Assembly (NCBI GenBank): GCA_003105015.1
Contig: PQAF01000013.1
Location: forward strand, 59,966-123,965
From: Rhodocyclales bacterium
GTDB lineage: Bacteria; Pseudomonadota; Gammaproteobacteria; Burkholderiales; Rhodocyclaceae
DNA: 64,000 nucleotides
Direction of reading: 5' to 3'
Below the pieces are notes generated by a model. It searched no databases. It saw only the letters and a program-made list of their open reading frames with translations, and was not told where the DNA came from. This document shows positions 1 to 9,444 of this stretch, piece after piece. Each line of letters opens with the position of its first letter. Positions within the stretch are counted from its first letter, which is position 1. A program made the position numbers and the translations under genes.

Positions 1-144
1 CAGGCTGTCGAACACCGTGCTGCGGCCGATGCCCTGGTTGTTCTCGAACAACAGGCCGGCCTGCTCGAAGACGCGTTTCTTGCTGCTGGCCTCGAGGCCG
101 ACCTGGACGTTGGAAAGGGGAAGGAGCTTGGCGATCAGGTTCAT
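1..144 (-). CDS. ptsN: Nitrogen-regulatory EIIA protein PtsN (partial)
   Basis: Starts at ATG 144 and runs off the left edge, so only the first 48 residues are present. They begin MNLIAKLLPLSNVQVGLEAS and continue through a KKRVFEQAGLLFEN stretch, which is the N-terminus typical of PtsN. The family accepts phosphate from the Ntr phosphotransferase chain on a histidine that lies outside the window, and tunes nitrogen, carbon and potassium regulation. It follows hpf after 122 bases in the widespread rpoN-hpf-ptsN order, which supports the call. Confidence 0.85.
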   Translation of the reverse strand, partial: MNLIAKLLPLSNVQVGLEASSKKRVFEQAGLLFENNQGIGRSTVFDSL

Positions 145-266
145 GGTGTTACGGGCCGCGGCAGGTGGCTGTGGGAAGTGCTGGCGGAAGCGGCTGGGAA
201 CTGTCCTGTGGGGCTTTCCTTGGCTGGCGGCGGATTATACCGGGAAAGCCCCACCGGGGGCGAGGC

Positions 267-587
267 CTATTCGACCGCCTGCCGCTTGAGGGCCTCATGG
301 GCGTGCTCGGCCTTTTTTTCCTTGTGCTTGAGCACCTGGCGGTCGAGCTTGTCGGCGAGGGCGTCGATGCTGGCATACAGGTTTTCGTCCTGGGCCTCGA
401 CGAAGATGTCCTTGCCGCGCACATGCACCGTCACCTCGGCCTTCTGCCGCAGCTTCTCCACCGACAGGATGACGTGCACCGCAGTGACATGGTCGAAGTG
501 CCGGATGACGCGGTCGAGCTTGCTGGTGACGTAGTCGCGGATGGCCGGCGTGACTTCGAGGTGGTGTCCGGTGATGTTGATGTTCAT
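267..587 (-). CDS. hpf: Ribosome hibernation promoting factor, short form
   Basis: 106 residues from ATG 587, with a good AGGAGGC ribosome binding site at 591-597. It begins MNINITGHHLEVTPAIRDYV and contains the conserved KDIFVEAQDENLYASIDAL segment of the HPF/YfiA beta-alpha-beta fold. It lacks the C-terminal dimerisation extension of long HPF, so it is the short proteobacterial type that binds stationary-phase ribosomes. Position between rpoN and ptsN is the usual one. A much longer open frame reaching upstream through the rpoN region is only a GC-driven extension. Confidence 0.93.
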   Translation of the reverse strand: MNINITGHHLEVTPAIRDYVTSKLDRVIRHFDHVTAVHVILSVEKLRQKAEVTVHVRGKDIFVEAQDENLYASIDALADKLDRQVLKHKEKKAEHAHEALKRQAVE

Positions 588-652
588 GATGCCTCCTTGG
601 TGTGGTGCCGGGACGGCTGCCGTCCCGGCGGGATATGACTGGTTTACGGCGG

Positions 653-2077
653 TTAAATCGACTTCCTCAGGTTGACCGGCGGTATGTTCAGCGCCTCGCG
701 GTACTTGGCGACGGTGCGCCGCGCCACCACGATGCCCTGCTGGCCGAGGATTTCGGCGAGCTGGGCGTCGGACAGGGGTTTCTTTCCGTCCTCGGCGCCG
801 ACCAGCTGCTTGATCAGCGCCCGGATGGCCGTCGAGGACGCCGCGCCGCCGGCCTCGGTGGCGACGTGGCTGCCGAAGAAGTATTTCAGTTCGTACACGC
901 CGCGCGGGGTGGCCATGTATTTCTGCGTCGTCACGCGCGAGATGGTCGATTCGTGCAGGCCGAGCTGGTCGGCGATCTCGCGCAGCGTTAGCGGCCGCAT
1001 GGCCACTTCGCCGTGCTCGAAGAACTGGCGCTGGCGGTCCACGATCGCCTGGGAGACGCGCTGGATCGTCTCGAAGCGCTGCTGCACGTTCTTGATCAGC
1101 CATTTCGCCTCCTGCAGCTGGCTGGCGAGGCCGGAGCCGCGCTGGCCCTGCAGGATGTCGGCGTAGAGGCGGTTGATGCGCAGCTTCGGCATCGCCTCGC
1201 CGTTGAGCGAGGCGGTCCACTGGCCGCGCACCTTGCGCACGATGACGTCGGCGACGACGTAACGCGTCTCGGCCGGAGAGTATTGCGCGCCGGGGCGGGG
1301 ATTCAGCGAGCGGATCAGCGCTTGGGCGTCGCGCAGTTCGTCCTCGCTGCAGGCGACGGCCTTGCGCAACCTGACGTAATCGCGCGCGGCGAGCTGGTCG
1401 AGGTGGTTGCGCACGATCTTCAGCGCCAGGTCGCGCGTCTTCGATTCCGCCTGGTTGGCCAGCTGCAGCGCCAGGCACTCCGAGGCGCTGCGCGCGCCGA
1501 TGCCGGGCGGGTCGAAGTTCTGCAGGTGCTTCAGGGCGATCTGCAGGTCGTCGAGGCCGACCTCCAGTTCGGCCGGCAGCAGCTCGACCAGTTCTTCCAG
1601 GCTTTGCGCCAGGTAGCCGTCGTCGTCGAGCGCCTCGATGAGCAGCCGCACCAGGCTGCGGTCGCGCTCCGTGAGCGGCATCATCGCCAGCTGCGCACCC
1701 AGATGGTCGCGCAGCGAGGTGGCGGCGGCCTGGATCTCGGCATAGGACGGCTCGTCGTCGTTGCGGTCGTCGCGCGGAGAGGATGCGCCGCCGCCCTCGC
1801 CGAGCCAGTCGGCCGGGCTGGCATCGCCGAAATTCGGCTCCGGCGCGGTGCCGTCGAGGGATTCCGTCGGCGCCTGCAGGGCATCGCCCGAGGCCGAGTA
1901 GACGGGCGCCTCGGGAACGGGATCGTCCTCGCGCTCGAGCAACGGATTGTCCTGCAGGAAGTTGTCGATTTCCTGGTTCAGCTCGAGCGTGGACAGCTGC
2001 AGCAGGCGGATCGACTGCTGCAGCTGCGGGGTCAGGGCAAGATGCTGCGAGAGCTTGAGCTGAAGTGTTTGTTTCAT
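653..2077 (-). CDS. rpoN: RNA polymerase sigma-54 factor RpoN
   Basis: 474 residues, normal length. The N-terminus ([20 protein letters not shown]) is the glutamine- and leucine-rich activator-interacting region I. An acidic linker follows at about 50-105, then the core-binding region, the helix-turn-helix segment near [19 protein letters not shown], and the C-terminal RpoN box ([16 protein letters not shown]) that reads the -24 element. It directs transcription from -24/-12 promoters that need an enhancer-binding ATPase. One such activator and a matching promoter are in this window (25068-26843 and 27148-27163). The gene lies 51 bases after lptB. Confidence 0.97.
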   Translation of the reverse strand: MKQTLQLKLSQHLALTPQLQQSIRLLQLSTLELNQEIDNFLQDNPLLEREDDPVPEAPVYSASGDALQAPTESLDGTAPEPNFGDASPADWLGEGGGASSPRDDRNDDEPSYAEIQAAATSLRDHLGAQLAMMPLTERDRSLVRLLIEALDDDGYLAQSLEELVELLPAELEVGLDDLQIALKHLQNFDPPGIGARSASECLALQLANQAESKTRDLALKIVRNHLDQLAARDYVRLRKAVACSEDELRDAQALIRSLNPRPGAQYSPAETRYVVADVIVRKVRGQWTASLNGEAMPKLRINRLYADILQGQRGSGLASQLQEAKWLIKNVQQRFETIQRVSQAIVDRQRQFFEHGEVAMRPLTLREIADQLGLHESTISRVTTQKYMATPRGVYELKYFFGSHVATEAGGAASSTAIRALIKQLVGAEDGKKPLSDAQLAEILGQQGIVVARRTVAKYREALNIPPVNLRKSI

Positions 2078-2128
2078 CGACCGACAGGGATGGTCGGCAA
2101 GAGCCGGGGTCGTTTTCTAAAGGCGATT

Positions 2129-2847
<719 letters not shown>

Positions 2848-2851
<4 letters not shown>

Positions 2852-3282
2852 TCTTCTTGTTCCTTGAGCACCTTGCGGATGATGTCGACGGCGAAGCCGC
2901 GTTGTTGCAGAAAGCGCGCCTGCCGCGCGTAGTCGGCGCGGTCGGCCGGCGGCGCAGCGAACTTGCGCCGCCAGACCTGGCGTGCCCGCTCGGTCTCGCT
3001 GTCCGCTTCCGCAGGCAGCGCCGCGGCGATGATCGCGTCGGCGATGCCCCTGGCGCGCAGGTCGTGGCGGAGCCGGGCGTTGCCGACGCGCGCCGCGCGC
3101 GACGAGACATAGGCCTCGGCGAAGCGCGCATCGGAGAGCAGGCCTGAGCCTTCGAGCTGGTCGAGCACGGCGTGGATGTCTTCCCGGGTTCCGTCGGCGG
3201 CGAGTTTTCGGAGCAACTCGGCGCGCGAATGCTCGCGCCGGGCGAGCATTCGCAGCGCCTTGCCTTTCAGGTCTCCGCTCAA
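2848..3282 (-). CDS. recX: RecA modulator RecX
   Basis: 144 residues. The sequence begins [27 protein letters not shown] and has the three-helix repeats of RecX, with [33 protein letters not shown] features around residues 45-75. RecX binds within the RecA filament groove and limits filament growth. It directly follows recA, overlapping its end by four bases, and is itself overlapped by lptB, so recA, recX and lptB are probably co-transcribed. Confidence 0.93.
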
Positions 3283-4301
3283 GCCTCGGCCGCGACGGCG
3301 GCCTGGTGCTCGGCGACGCCGACCGCGGCGCGCACCTTGTTCTCGATTTCGCGCGCCATCTCGGGGTGCTCCTTGAGATACTCGCGGGCGTTGTCCTTGC
3401 CTTGGCCGATGCGCTCGCCGTTGTAGGCGTACCAGGCGCCGGACTTCTCGACCAGCTTGTGCAGTACGCCGAGCTCGATGATCTCGCCCTCGCGCGAGAT
3501 GCCCTCGCCGTAGAGGATGTCGAATTCGGCCTGGCGGAAGGGCGGCGCCACCTTGTTCTTCACCACCTTCACCCGCGTCTCGGAGCCGACGACTTCCTCG
3601 CCCCGCTTGATGCTGCCGGTGCGGCGGATGTCCAGGCGCACCGAGGAATAGAACTTCAGCGCGTTGCCGCCGGTGGTGGTCTCCGGGTTGCCGAACATGA
3701 CGCCGATCTTCATGCGGATCTGGTTGATGAAGACGACCAGGGTGTTGGTGCGCTTGATGTTGGCGGTGAGCTTGCGCAGGGCCTGGCTCATCAGGCGCGC
3801 CTGCAGGCCGGGCAGCTGGTCGCCCATCTCGCCCTCGATCTCGGCCTTCGGCGTCAGCGCGGCGACCGAGTCGATCACCACCACGTCGATGCCGCCCGAG
3901 CGCACCAGCATGTCGGCGATCTCGAGGGCCTGCTCGCCGGTGTCCGGCTGGGAGATCAGCAGATCGCCGACCTTCACGCCGAGCTTCTGGGCGTATTGGG
4001 GGTCGAGGGCATGTTCGGCGTCGATGAAGGCCGCCGTGCCGCCGAGCTTCTGCATCTCGGCGATGACCTGCAGGGTCAGGGTCGTCTTGCCGGAGGATTC
4101 CGGGCCGTAGATCTCCACCACCCGGCCGCGCGGCAGGCCGCCGATGCCCAGGGCGATGTCCAGTCCCAGCGATCCGGTCGAGACGGACTGGATGTCCGTT
4201 TCCACCTCGCCGTCGCCCAGCCGCATGATCGAGCCCTTGCCGAACTGCTTCTCGATCTGGGCCAGTGCGGCCGAGAGCGCCTTGCTTTTGTTGTCATCCA
4301 T
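3279..4301 (-). CDS. recA: Recombinase RecA
   Basis: 340 residues. Walker A is [10 protein letters not shown], Walker B lies in [12 protein letters not shown], loop L1 in [20 protein letters not shown] and loop L2 in [20 protein letters not shown]. The enzyme forms filaments on single-stranded DNA for strand exchange and stimulates LexA self-cleavage. An 89-base gap separates its ATG from pncC upstream. I looked in that gap for a CTGT-N8-ACAG SOS box and did not see a clear one. Confidence 0.98.
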   Translation of the reverse strand: MDDNKSKALSAALAQIEKQFGKGSIMRLGDGEVETDIQSVSTGSLGLDIALGIGGLPRGRVVEIYGPESSGKTTLTLQVIAEMQKLGGTAAFIDAEHALDPQYAQKLGVKVGDLLISQPDTGEQALEIADMLVRSGGIDVVVIDSVAALTPKAEIEGEMGDQLPGLQARLMSQALRKLTANIKRTNTLVVFINQIRMKIGVMFGNPETTTGGNALKFYSSVRLDIRRTGSIKRGEEVVGSETRVKVVKNKVAPPFRQAEFDILYGEGISREGEIIELGVLHKLVEKSGAWYAYNGERIGQGKDNAREYLKEHPEMAREIENKVRAAVGVAEHQAAVAAEA

Positions 4302-4390
4302 AGTGATTCCCCAGTGAGTTTCGGTTGAATTATGGCACAGTCTTTGCCGGGCCGGCGGTGACAGGGGCTGCCTCGTAAAACCTTTTTAAA

Positions 4391-4906
4391 TCAATATGTT
4401 GTACGAGTGTTAGCACTTGCTTCGCCAAGCTCTCGGAGCAGTCCCCGGAGGGCATGGATAACCGACTGTTTACGCACCGCTTCGCGGTCGCCGGAGAAGT
4501 GCATCGTCTCCGCCGTCGGCGCCCCGCCCTGCAGGACCCAGGCAAAGCATACGGTGCCCACTGGCTTACCCGGTGAGCCACCCGACGGGCCCGCCACGCC
4601 CGAAATCGCCAGGGCGGCCTGGGCGTGGCTGCGCCTGAGCGCCCCGGCCGCCATCTCGCGCACGACGGCCTCGCTCACCGCGCCGTCCTGTCGCAGGGTC
4701 TCGGCCTTCACGCCGAGCAGTTCCTGCTTGGCGGCGTTGGAATAGGTGACGTAGCCGCGTTCGAACCATTGCGAACTGCCGCCGGTCGCCGTGACCACCT
4801 CGGCCACCCAGCCGCCGGTGCAGGATTCCGCGCAAGCGAGCATCGACTTTCGCCCGAGCAGGACCTCGCCGACGCGGACCGAAAGATCCTCCAGTTCCTT
4901 ATCCAT
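4391..4906 (-). CDS. pncC: Nicotinamide-nucleotide amidase (CinA C-terminal family)
   Basis: 171 residues from ATG 4906, overlapping the end of pgpA by eight bases. It consists only of the CinA C-terminal domain: SMLACAESCTGGWVAEVVTA, then SGVAGPSGGSPGKPVGTVCFAW, both hallmarks of the family. Stand-alone proteins of this type (PncC/YgaD) hydrolyse nicotinamide mononucleotide to nicotinate mononucleotide in pyridine-nucleotide recycling. It lacks the N-terminal MoaB-like domain of full-length CinA. It is the last gene of the thiL-pgpA-pncC run. Confidence 0.9.
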   Translation of the reverse strand: MDKELEDLSVRVGEVLLGRKSMLACAESCTGGWVAEVVTATGGSSQWFERGYVTYSNAAKQELLGVKAETLRQDGAVSEAVVREMAAGALRRSHAQAALAISGVAGPSGGSPGKPVGTVCFAWVLQGGAPTAETMHFSGDREAVRKQSVIHALRGLLRELGEASANTRTTY

Positions 4907-5384
4907 TGAAGAGCACCTTGAACAGGGCGAGCACCAGCAAGGTATAGCCGGCCGCCACCAAGTCGTCGAGCATGACGCCGAAGCCATGCTTCATGTGGCC
5001 GTCGATCCAGCGCGCCGGCTGCGGCTTGACGATGTCGAAAAAGCGGAACCAGATGAAAGCGGCCAGCTGCCAGAGCCAGCCTTCGGGCGTCATCAGCAGC
5101 ACCAGCCAGAACGGCACGATCTCGTCCCAGACGATGGAACCGTGGTCGACCACGCCCAGGTCGCGGCCGCTGCGGGCGCAGGCAAGGACGCCGACGGCGA
5201 AGGCGGCGACCAGAAAGACGAAAAACCCGAGGTTGGAGAAATGCGGCCTGACGAAGGGAAACAGCAGCCAGGCCGCCAGCGTCCCGGCCGTCCCCGGCGC
5301 CACCGGCGAGAGGCCGCTGCCGAAGCCGAGGGCGATGAAGTGCGCCGGGTGGGCGAAGAGGAATTTCAGGTCTGGCTTCTGCAT
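4899..5384 (-). CDS. pgpA: Phosphatidylglycerophosphatase A
   Basis: 161 residues. Contains the PgpA signature around ALGFGSGLSPVAPGTAGTLA near the N-terminus and a central VWDEIVPFWLVL segment, with several membrane helices. The enzyme removes phosphate from phosphatidylglycerol phosphate at the inner membrane during phospholipid synthesis. Its start overlaps the thiL stop by one base, and thiL-pgpA adjacency is common in proteobacteria. Confidence 0.93.
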   Translation of the reverse strand: MQKPDLKFLFAHPAHFIALGFGSGLSPVAPGTAGTLAAWLLFPFVRPHFSNLGFFVFLVAAFAVGVLACARSGRDLGVVDHGSIVWDEIVPFWLVLLMTPEGWLWQLAAFIWFRFFDIVKPQPARWIDGHMKHGFGVMLDDLVAAGYTLLVLALFKVLFNG

Positions 5385-6343
5385 CAGGCGAAGTGGTCGA
5401 AGCCGCGCTGGCCGACGGGCATCGGCTGGCCGGCGTCATCGCGCAGGATCAGTTCGCCGGCCGGGCCCGCGCGCAGGCGGCCGATGCGGGTGAGCGGCAG
5501 TCCGAGCCGCCCGGACAGCGCCTCGATGTCCGGGCGCCGTCCGGCGGGGGCGCTGAAGGCCAGTTCGTAGTCGTCGCCGCCGGCGAGGAGGCAGCGCTGC
5601 GCGATGGCGGCGTCGGCGCCGGCCTCCAGCGCGGCGCGCGGCAGGCCGGGAAACTCGATGTCGGCCGCCAGGCCGGAGCGTTCCAGGATGTGGCCGATGT
5701 CGGCGAGCAAGCCGTCGGAGACGTCGATGGCGGCGCTGGCCAGGCCACGCAGGGCGAGGCCGAGGCCGACGCGCGGCTGCGGCCGGTCCAGCGCGGCCAG
5801 GCAGCGTGCGAGCGCCGCTTCGCCCAGACTGACTTTTCCTTGGCGGTGGGCGAGCCCCAGCGCCGCCAGGCCGGGCGTGCCCGACACCCAGAGTTCGTCG
5901 CCGGACCGCGCGCCGGCGCGGGTCAGCGCCTGCCCCTGCGGCACTTCGCCGATGACGGTCGGCGCAAGGTTGAGCGGCCCGCGCGTGGTGTCGCCGCCGA
6001 TGACGTCGACTTCAAAAGCTTCGGCGCAGGCGAAGAAGCCGCGCGCGAAGGCGGCGATCCATATCTCGTCGGCGGCCGGCAGCGATGCCGCCACCACCGC
6101 CCAGCGCGGCTGCGCGCCCATGGCGGCGAGGTCGGAGAGATTGACGGCGAGGGCCTTCCAGCCGAGCGCCTCGGCATCCGCATCGGGCAGGAAATGCGTG
6201 CCGGCCACCAGCATGTCGGTGGTCACCACCAGGTCCATGCCCGGCGCCGGCCGCAGCACCGCGCCGTCGTCGCCGACGCCCAGCACGGTATGGCGCACGG
6301 GGCGCGTGAAGTGGCGGGCGATCAGCTCGAATTCCGAGGGCAC
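5384..6343 (-). CDS. thiL: Thiamine-monophosphate kinase ThiL
   Basis: 319 residues, typical length. N-terminal MPSEFELIARHF and GVGDDGAVL, then a metal-binding TTDMLVAGTHFLPDADAEALGWKALAVNLSDLAAMGA region and the GGDTTRG motif, as in the AIR-synthase/ThiL ATP-binding fold. It phosphorylates thiamine monophosphate to thiamine pyrophosphate. Twenty bases separate it from the upstream small membrane protein gene. One copy of the recurring AAAAGTCAGT-type motif lies inside it, encoding KVSLGEAA. Confidence 0.95.
   Translation of the reverse strand: MPSEFELIARHFTRPVRHTVLGVGDDGAVLRPAPGMDLVVTTDMLVAGTHFLPDADAEALGWKALAVNLSDLAAMGAQPRWAVVAASLPAADEIWIAAFARGFFACAEAFEVDVIGGDTTRGPLNLAPTVIGEVPQGQALTRAGARSGDELWVSGTPGLAALGLAHRQGKVSLGEAALARCLAALDRPQPRVGLGLALRGLASAAIDVSDGLLADIGHILERSGLAADIEFPGLPRAALEAGADAAIAQRCLLAGGDDYELAFSAPAGRRPDIEALSGRLGLPLTRIGRLRAGPAGELILRDDAGQPMPVGQRGFDHFA
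5813..5837 (-). repeat. Recurring 25-base motif, site 1
   Basis: AAAAGTCAGT, nine bases, GCGGCG; inside thiL. Five of six bases of the second box match. Confidence 0.7.
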
Positions 6344-6363
6344 GGCGATTTCCGTGCGCCGAG

Positions 6364-6627
6364 TTACTTCTTCTCGGCGGGTGCGGGTGCGGGCGCAGAG
6401 GCAGGCGCCGGTGCCGATGCGCCGCTCGGCGGTGCGGCGGTCTTGCTGCCCGGTTTGCCGAATTCACTCATGACGTCGCCGCGCAGGGTCAGGGCGTAGG
6501 TCATGAAAATCAGCCCGCCGACGAAGAAGGCTAGGACGGCATAGATCCACCAGTCGGCGAGGTAATTCTTCGGGTGCTTGTCCTCCGCCGTCTGCGGGTT
6601 GGCGCGAACGATGGGTTCCTTGCTCAT
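6364..6627 (-). CDS. Small membrane protein of unknown function
   Basis: 87 residues from ATG 6627, with a GGAGGA ribosome binding site at 6631-6636. One hydrophobic helix at about residues 27-49 ([20 protein letters not shown]) follows a charged N-terminus, and the C-terminal third is alanine- and proline-rich and probably extended. The gene overlaps the end of nusB by four bases and precedes thiL, so it is translated as part of this operon. I do not recognise a family. It is a real gene by its ribosome binding site, codon pattern and tight spacing. Confidence 0.75.
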   Translation of the reverse strand: MSKEPIVRANPQTAEDKHPKNYLADWWIYAVLAFFVGGLIFMTYALTLRGDVMSEFGKPGSKTAAPPSGASAPAPASAPAPAPAEKK

Positions 6628-7085
6628 TGCTCCTCCAGGGATTTGGATTTTTTGGCTCTGTTGGGTCGCGCGGCTTCTTCGGGCCGCATCAGTACGGCGA
6701 GCTTGTCCAGCACGCCGTTCACATATTTGTGTCCATCGGTGCCGCCGTAGCTCTTGGCCAGCTCGATGGCTTCGTTGATCACCACCTTGTAGGGCGCTTC
6801 GACGTGCCGTTTCAACTCGAAGGTGGCCAGCAGCAGGATGGCGCGCTCCACCGGCGAGAGTTCGGCGTAGGCCCGGTCGAGCTGCGGCTCGATCAGCGCC
6901 TGCAGCTCGGCCGCCTCGGCGATGGCGCCGCGCAGCAGCAGGTCGAACAGGGCGCGGTCGATCTTGTCGAAGCCGCCCGCGCCGGCCAGGTGCGCCTCGA
7001 TCGCCGGCACGTCGTGGCCGGCGAGCTGCCACTGGTAGAGGCCCTGCAGCGCGAATTCCCTGGCGCGGCGGCGGGGGGATTTCAT
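6624..7085 (-). CDS. nusB: Transcription antitermination factor NusB
   Basis: 153 residues from ATG 7085 ([20 protein letters not shown]), which is the standard NusB N-terminus; an in-frame ATG nine codons upstream is less likely. It also has [17 protein letters not shown] and [30 protein letters not shown]. NusB with NusE binds boxA RNA in rRNA operon antitermination. It follows ribH as in many proteobacteria, although here a hairpin repeat of about 76 bases lies between the two genes. Confidence 0.95.
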   Translation of the reverse strand: MKSPRRRAREFALQGLYQWQLAGHDVPAIEAHLAGAGGFDKIDRALFDLLLRGAIAEAAELQALIEPQLDRAYAELSPVERAILLLATFELKRHVEAPYKVVINEAIELAKSYGGTDGHKYVNGVLDKLAVLMRPEEAARPNRAKKSKSLEEQ

Positions 7086-7100
7086 AGCGACCCCGATTGA

Positions 7101-7176
7101 ACCACGGCGCACACGGCGACACGGCGCAAAAGCGAACGGCTTGATATATCGCCGTGACCGCCGTGTGCGCCGTGGT
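7101..7176. repeat. Inverted hairpin repeat, family D, copy 1
   Basis: Left arm 7101-7126 begins ACCACGGCGCACACGGCG; right arm 7150-7176 is its near-complement, ending GCGCCGTGGT. It lies between ribH and nusB. A second copy with the same left arm is at 57753-57834, 50 kb away, which marks it as a dispersed genomic repeat and not a gene-specific terminator. Confidence 0.85.
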
Positions 7177-7194
7177 GAGATGCTCTTTCCGGGC

Positions 7195-7668
7195 TCATTT
7201 CTTCAGGAAGCGCTGGAGATTGGCCATTTCCACCGCGGCCTGGCCGGCTTCCATGCCCTTTTGCACCATGCGCGCCAGCGCCTGGTCGTCGTCCTCGGTG
7301 GTGAGCACGCCGTTGGCGATCGGCACGCCGGTGGCGAGTTGCACGTCGGTGATGCCGCGCGCCGACTCGTTGGAGACGATTTCGAAGTGGTAGGTCTCGC
7401 CGCGGATGACGCAGCCGAGCGCCACCAGGGCGTCGAAGCGGCCGCTCTGCGCCATGGTCTGCAGGATCAGCGGCAGTTCGAGCGCGCCCGGCGCGGTGAC
7501 GATCTGCATGTCGGCGGCGCGCACGCCGAGGCGCGCGAGCTCCGCCGTGCAGCCGCCGAGCAGGCCCTCGCTGACGTCGATGTTGAAGCGGCTCATGGCG
7601 ATGCCGATGCGCAGGCCCTGGCCCTTCAGGTCGGGTTCGAATTCGTTGATGTCGTCGTAGCGTGCCAT
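7195..7668 (-). CDS. ribH: 6,7-dimethyl-8-ribityllumazine synthase RibH
   Basis: 157 residues. Motifs include [18 protein letters not shown] near the N-terminus, [11 protein letters not shown] for substrate binding, and [20 protein letters not shown] with the catalytic histidine. It condenses 5-amino-6-ribitylaminouracil with dihydroxybutanone phosphate, the product of the neighbouring ribB gene. Three bases separate it from that gene, so the ribE-ribB-ribH run is one unit. Confidence 0.96.
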   Translation of the reverse strand: MARYDDINEFEPDLKGQGLRIGIAMSRFNIDVSEGLLGGCTAELARLGVRAADMQIVTAPGALELPLILQTMAQSGRFDALVALGCVIRGETYHFEIVSNESARGITDVQLATGVPIANGVLTTEDDDQALARMVQKGMEAGQAAVEMANLQRFLKK

Positions 7669-7671
7669 GTG

Positions 7672-8781
7672 TCAGACCTTGGCTTCGTCAGGGGTCAAAT
7701 AACCGGTGATCTCCAGCTGGAAGCCCGCCATGCTCGGCATCTTGCGCGGGCTGGCGAGCAGCTTCATGCGGCGCACGCCGAGGTCGCGCAGGATCTGCGC
7801 GCCGATGCCGTACAGGCGCGGGTCCCACTTCGCGGCCGGCTTGGCGGCCTCGCCCTCGCCCTGCAGGGCGGCGACGAGATCCGGCGTCGAGCTGGCGCGG
7901 CGCAGCAGCACGATGACGCCGCTGCCGTGTTTGGCGATGGTGCGCATGGCGCGGTCCACGCTGAAGCTGTGGCGGTCGCTCTGGCAGTCGAGGAAGTCGA
8001 GCACGGTGATCGGCTCGTGCACCCGCACCAGGGTTTCCGCCTTCGGGTCGATTTTTCCCTTCACCAGCGCGATGTGCACGTCGCCGCTGGTCTTGTCGCG
8101 GTAGCCGATCAGGTGGAAATCGCCGTGGGCGCAGGCGACGTCCTTCTCGGCGATGCGCTCGACCAGCGTTTCGTTCTCGTTGCGGTAGTGGATCAGGTCG
8201 GCGATGGCGCCGATCTTCAGGCCGTGCGTCCTGGCGAACTCGACCAGGTCGGGCAGCCGCGCCATGGTGCCGTCGTCCTTGAGGATCTCGCAGATCACCG
8301 CCGCCGGCTCGCAGCCGGCCAGGTGGGCGAGGTCGCAACCGGCCTCGGTGTGGCCGGCGCGCACCAGCACGCCGCCGTTCTGCGCCATCAGCGGGAAGAT
8401 GTGGCCGGGCTGGACGATGTCCGAAGGCTGCGCGCGCTTGGCCACCGCCGCCTGCACGGTGCGGGCGCGGTCGTGCGCCGAGATGCCGGTGGTGACGCCC
8501 TCGGCGGCCTCGATGGAGAGCGTGAAGGCGGTGCCGTGCGGCGAGCGGTTGTCGCGCACCATCAGCGGCAGGTTGAGCTGGCGGCAGCGCGCCTCGGTCA
8601 GCGTCAGGCAGATCAGGCCGCGGCCGTGCTTGGCCATGAAGTTGATCGCCTCGGGCGTGACGTACTCGGCGGCCAGCACGAGGTCGCCCTCGTTCTCGCG
8701 ATCCTCCTCGTCGACCAGCACGACCATGCGGCCGTCGCGGATGTCGGCGATGATGTCCTTGATGGGGGAGAGAGCTGTCAT
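7672..8781 (-). CDS. ribB: 3,4-dihydroxy-2-butanone-4-phosphate synthase with degenerate GTP cyclohydrolase II domain (RibBX type)
   Basis: 369 residues. The N-terminal half (to about 200) is an intact DHBP synthase with DEEDRENEGDLVLAAE and GRGLICLTL, and HTEAGCDLAHLAG near its end. The C-terminal half follows the RibA fold but lacks the zinc-binding Cys cluster of active GTP cyclohydrolase II: where RibA has a GSxRCDCGEQL-type segment this protein reads DFLDCQSDRHSFSVDRAM. Such RibBX variants are known in proteobacteria and keep only the RibB activity. A separate RibA should exist elsewhere in the genome. Confidence 0.9.
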   Translation of the reverse strand: MTALSPIKDIIADIRDGRMVVLVDEEDRENEGDLVLAAEYVTPEAINFMAKHGRGLICLTLTEARCRQLNLPLMVRDNRSPHGTAFTLSIEAAEGVTTGISAHDRARTVQAAVAKRAQPSDIVQPGHIFPLMAQNGGVLVRAGHTEAGCDLAHLAGCEPAAVICEILKDDGTMARLPDLVEFARTHGLKIGAIADLIHYRNENETLVERIAEKDVACAHGDFHLIGYRDKTSGDVHIALVKGKIDPKAETLVRVHEPITVLDFLDCQSDRHSFSVDRAMRTIAKHGSGVIVLLRRASSTPDLVAALQGEGEAAKPAAKWDPRLYGIGAQILRDLGVRRMKLLASPRKMPSMAGFQLEITGYLTPDEAKV

Positions 8782-8784
8782 GTT

Positions 8785-9375
8785 CTAGTTTTCCGCAGTC
8801 ATCATGCGCTCGATGTAGCGGGCGACGAGGTCGATCTCGAGATTGACCTGGCTGCCGGTTTTCAGGTGCTTGAGCGTCGTCACCGCCACGGTGTGCGGGA
8901 TCAGGTTGATGGAAAAGTCAGTCTTGTCGACACGGTTCACCGTCAGGCTGACGCCGTTCACCGTGATCGAGCCCTTGCGCGCGATGTATTTCGCCAGCGG
9001 CTTCGGCGCGCGGATGACCAGCTCGTGGCTCTCGCCGATGCGCTCGAACTTCAGCACCTCGCCGACGCCGTCGACGTGGCCGGTCACCAGGTGGCCGCCG
9101 AGGCGGTCGGCCAGGCGCAGCGCCTTTTCCAGGTTCACTTCGCCGGGCGCGTCGAGGCCGACGGTGCAGTCCAGCGTCTCGCGCGAGACGTCCACCTGGT
9201 AAGTGGCGCCGGCTTTCTCGATGACGGTCAGGCAGACGCCGCCGTGGGCGATCGAGTCGCCGAGGGCGACGTCACTGAGGTCGAGGCCGGGGGCTTCGAC
9301 GGTCAGGCGCAGGCCTTTCTCCAGGGCTTGCAGATGGGTGATCCTGCCGACAGAGGCGATGATTCCTGAAAACAC
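8785..9375 (-). CDS. ribE: Riboflavin synthase alpha subunit
   Basis: 196 residues. It begins MFSGIIASVGRITHLQALEKG and shows the two tandem lumazine-binding repeats, each with a LGDSIAHGGVCLTV or KGSITVNGVSLTVN type motif. It dismutates two lumazines to riboflavin. It is the first gene of the rib-nusB-thiL unit; only 69 bases separate it from dsbD. That gap is too short for a complete FMN riboswitch and I see none. Confidence 0.95.
   Translation of the reverse strand: MFSGIIASVGRITHLQALEKGLRLTVEAPGLDLSDVALGDSIAHGGVCLTVIEKAGATYQVDVSRETLDCTVGLDAPGEVNLEKALRLADRLGGHLVTGHVDGVGEVLKFERIGESHELVIRAPKPLAKYIARKGSITVNGVSLTVNRVDKTDFSINLIPHTVAVTTLKHLKTGSQVNLEIDLVARYIERMMTAEN
8913..8937 (+). repeat. Recurring 25-base motif, site 2
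   Basis: AAAAGTCAGT, nine bases, ACGGTT; inside ribE, opposite to its coding strand. Four of six bases match in the second box. Confidence 0.65.
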
Positions 9376-9444
9376 GTTGGAAGCAGGGGAATATAAGGAA
9401 ACGCGGATTTTACCCGCGAACCGCCCCCCGGTGTTTGAGGGGCA

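Noticed and set aside
267..1478. Long open frame including hpf and antisense-frame rpoN sequence
   Set aside because: Only the last 106 codons from ATG 587 match a family; the rest is an out-of-frame shadow of rpoN.
4302..4390. SOS box upstream of recA
   Set aside because: No CTGT-N8-ACAG sequence with acceptable symmetry was seen in the gap, so I do not annotate LexA control.
7141..9369. A 742-codon open frame on the plus strand opposite the riboflavin genes
   Set aside because: It is the antisense of ribH, ribB and ribE, is rich in Ala, Val, His and Arg as expected from reversed GC-rich codons, and matches no family.
9376..9444. FMN riboswitch before ribE
   Set aside because: The gap is only 69 bases and lacks the conserved RFN helices.
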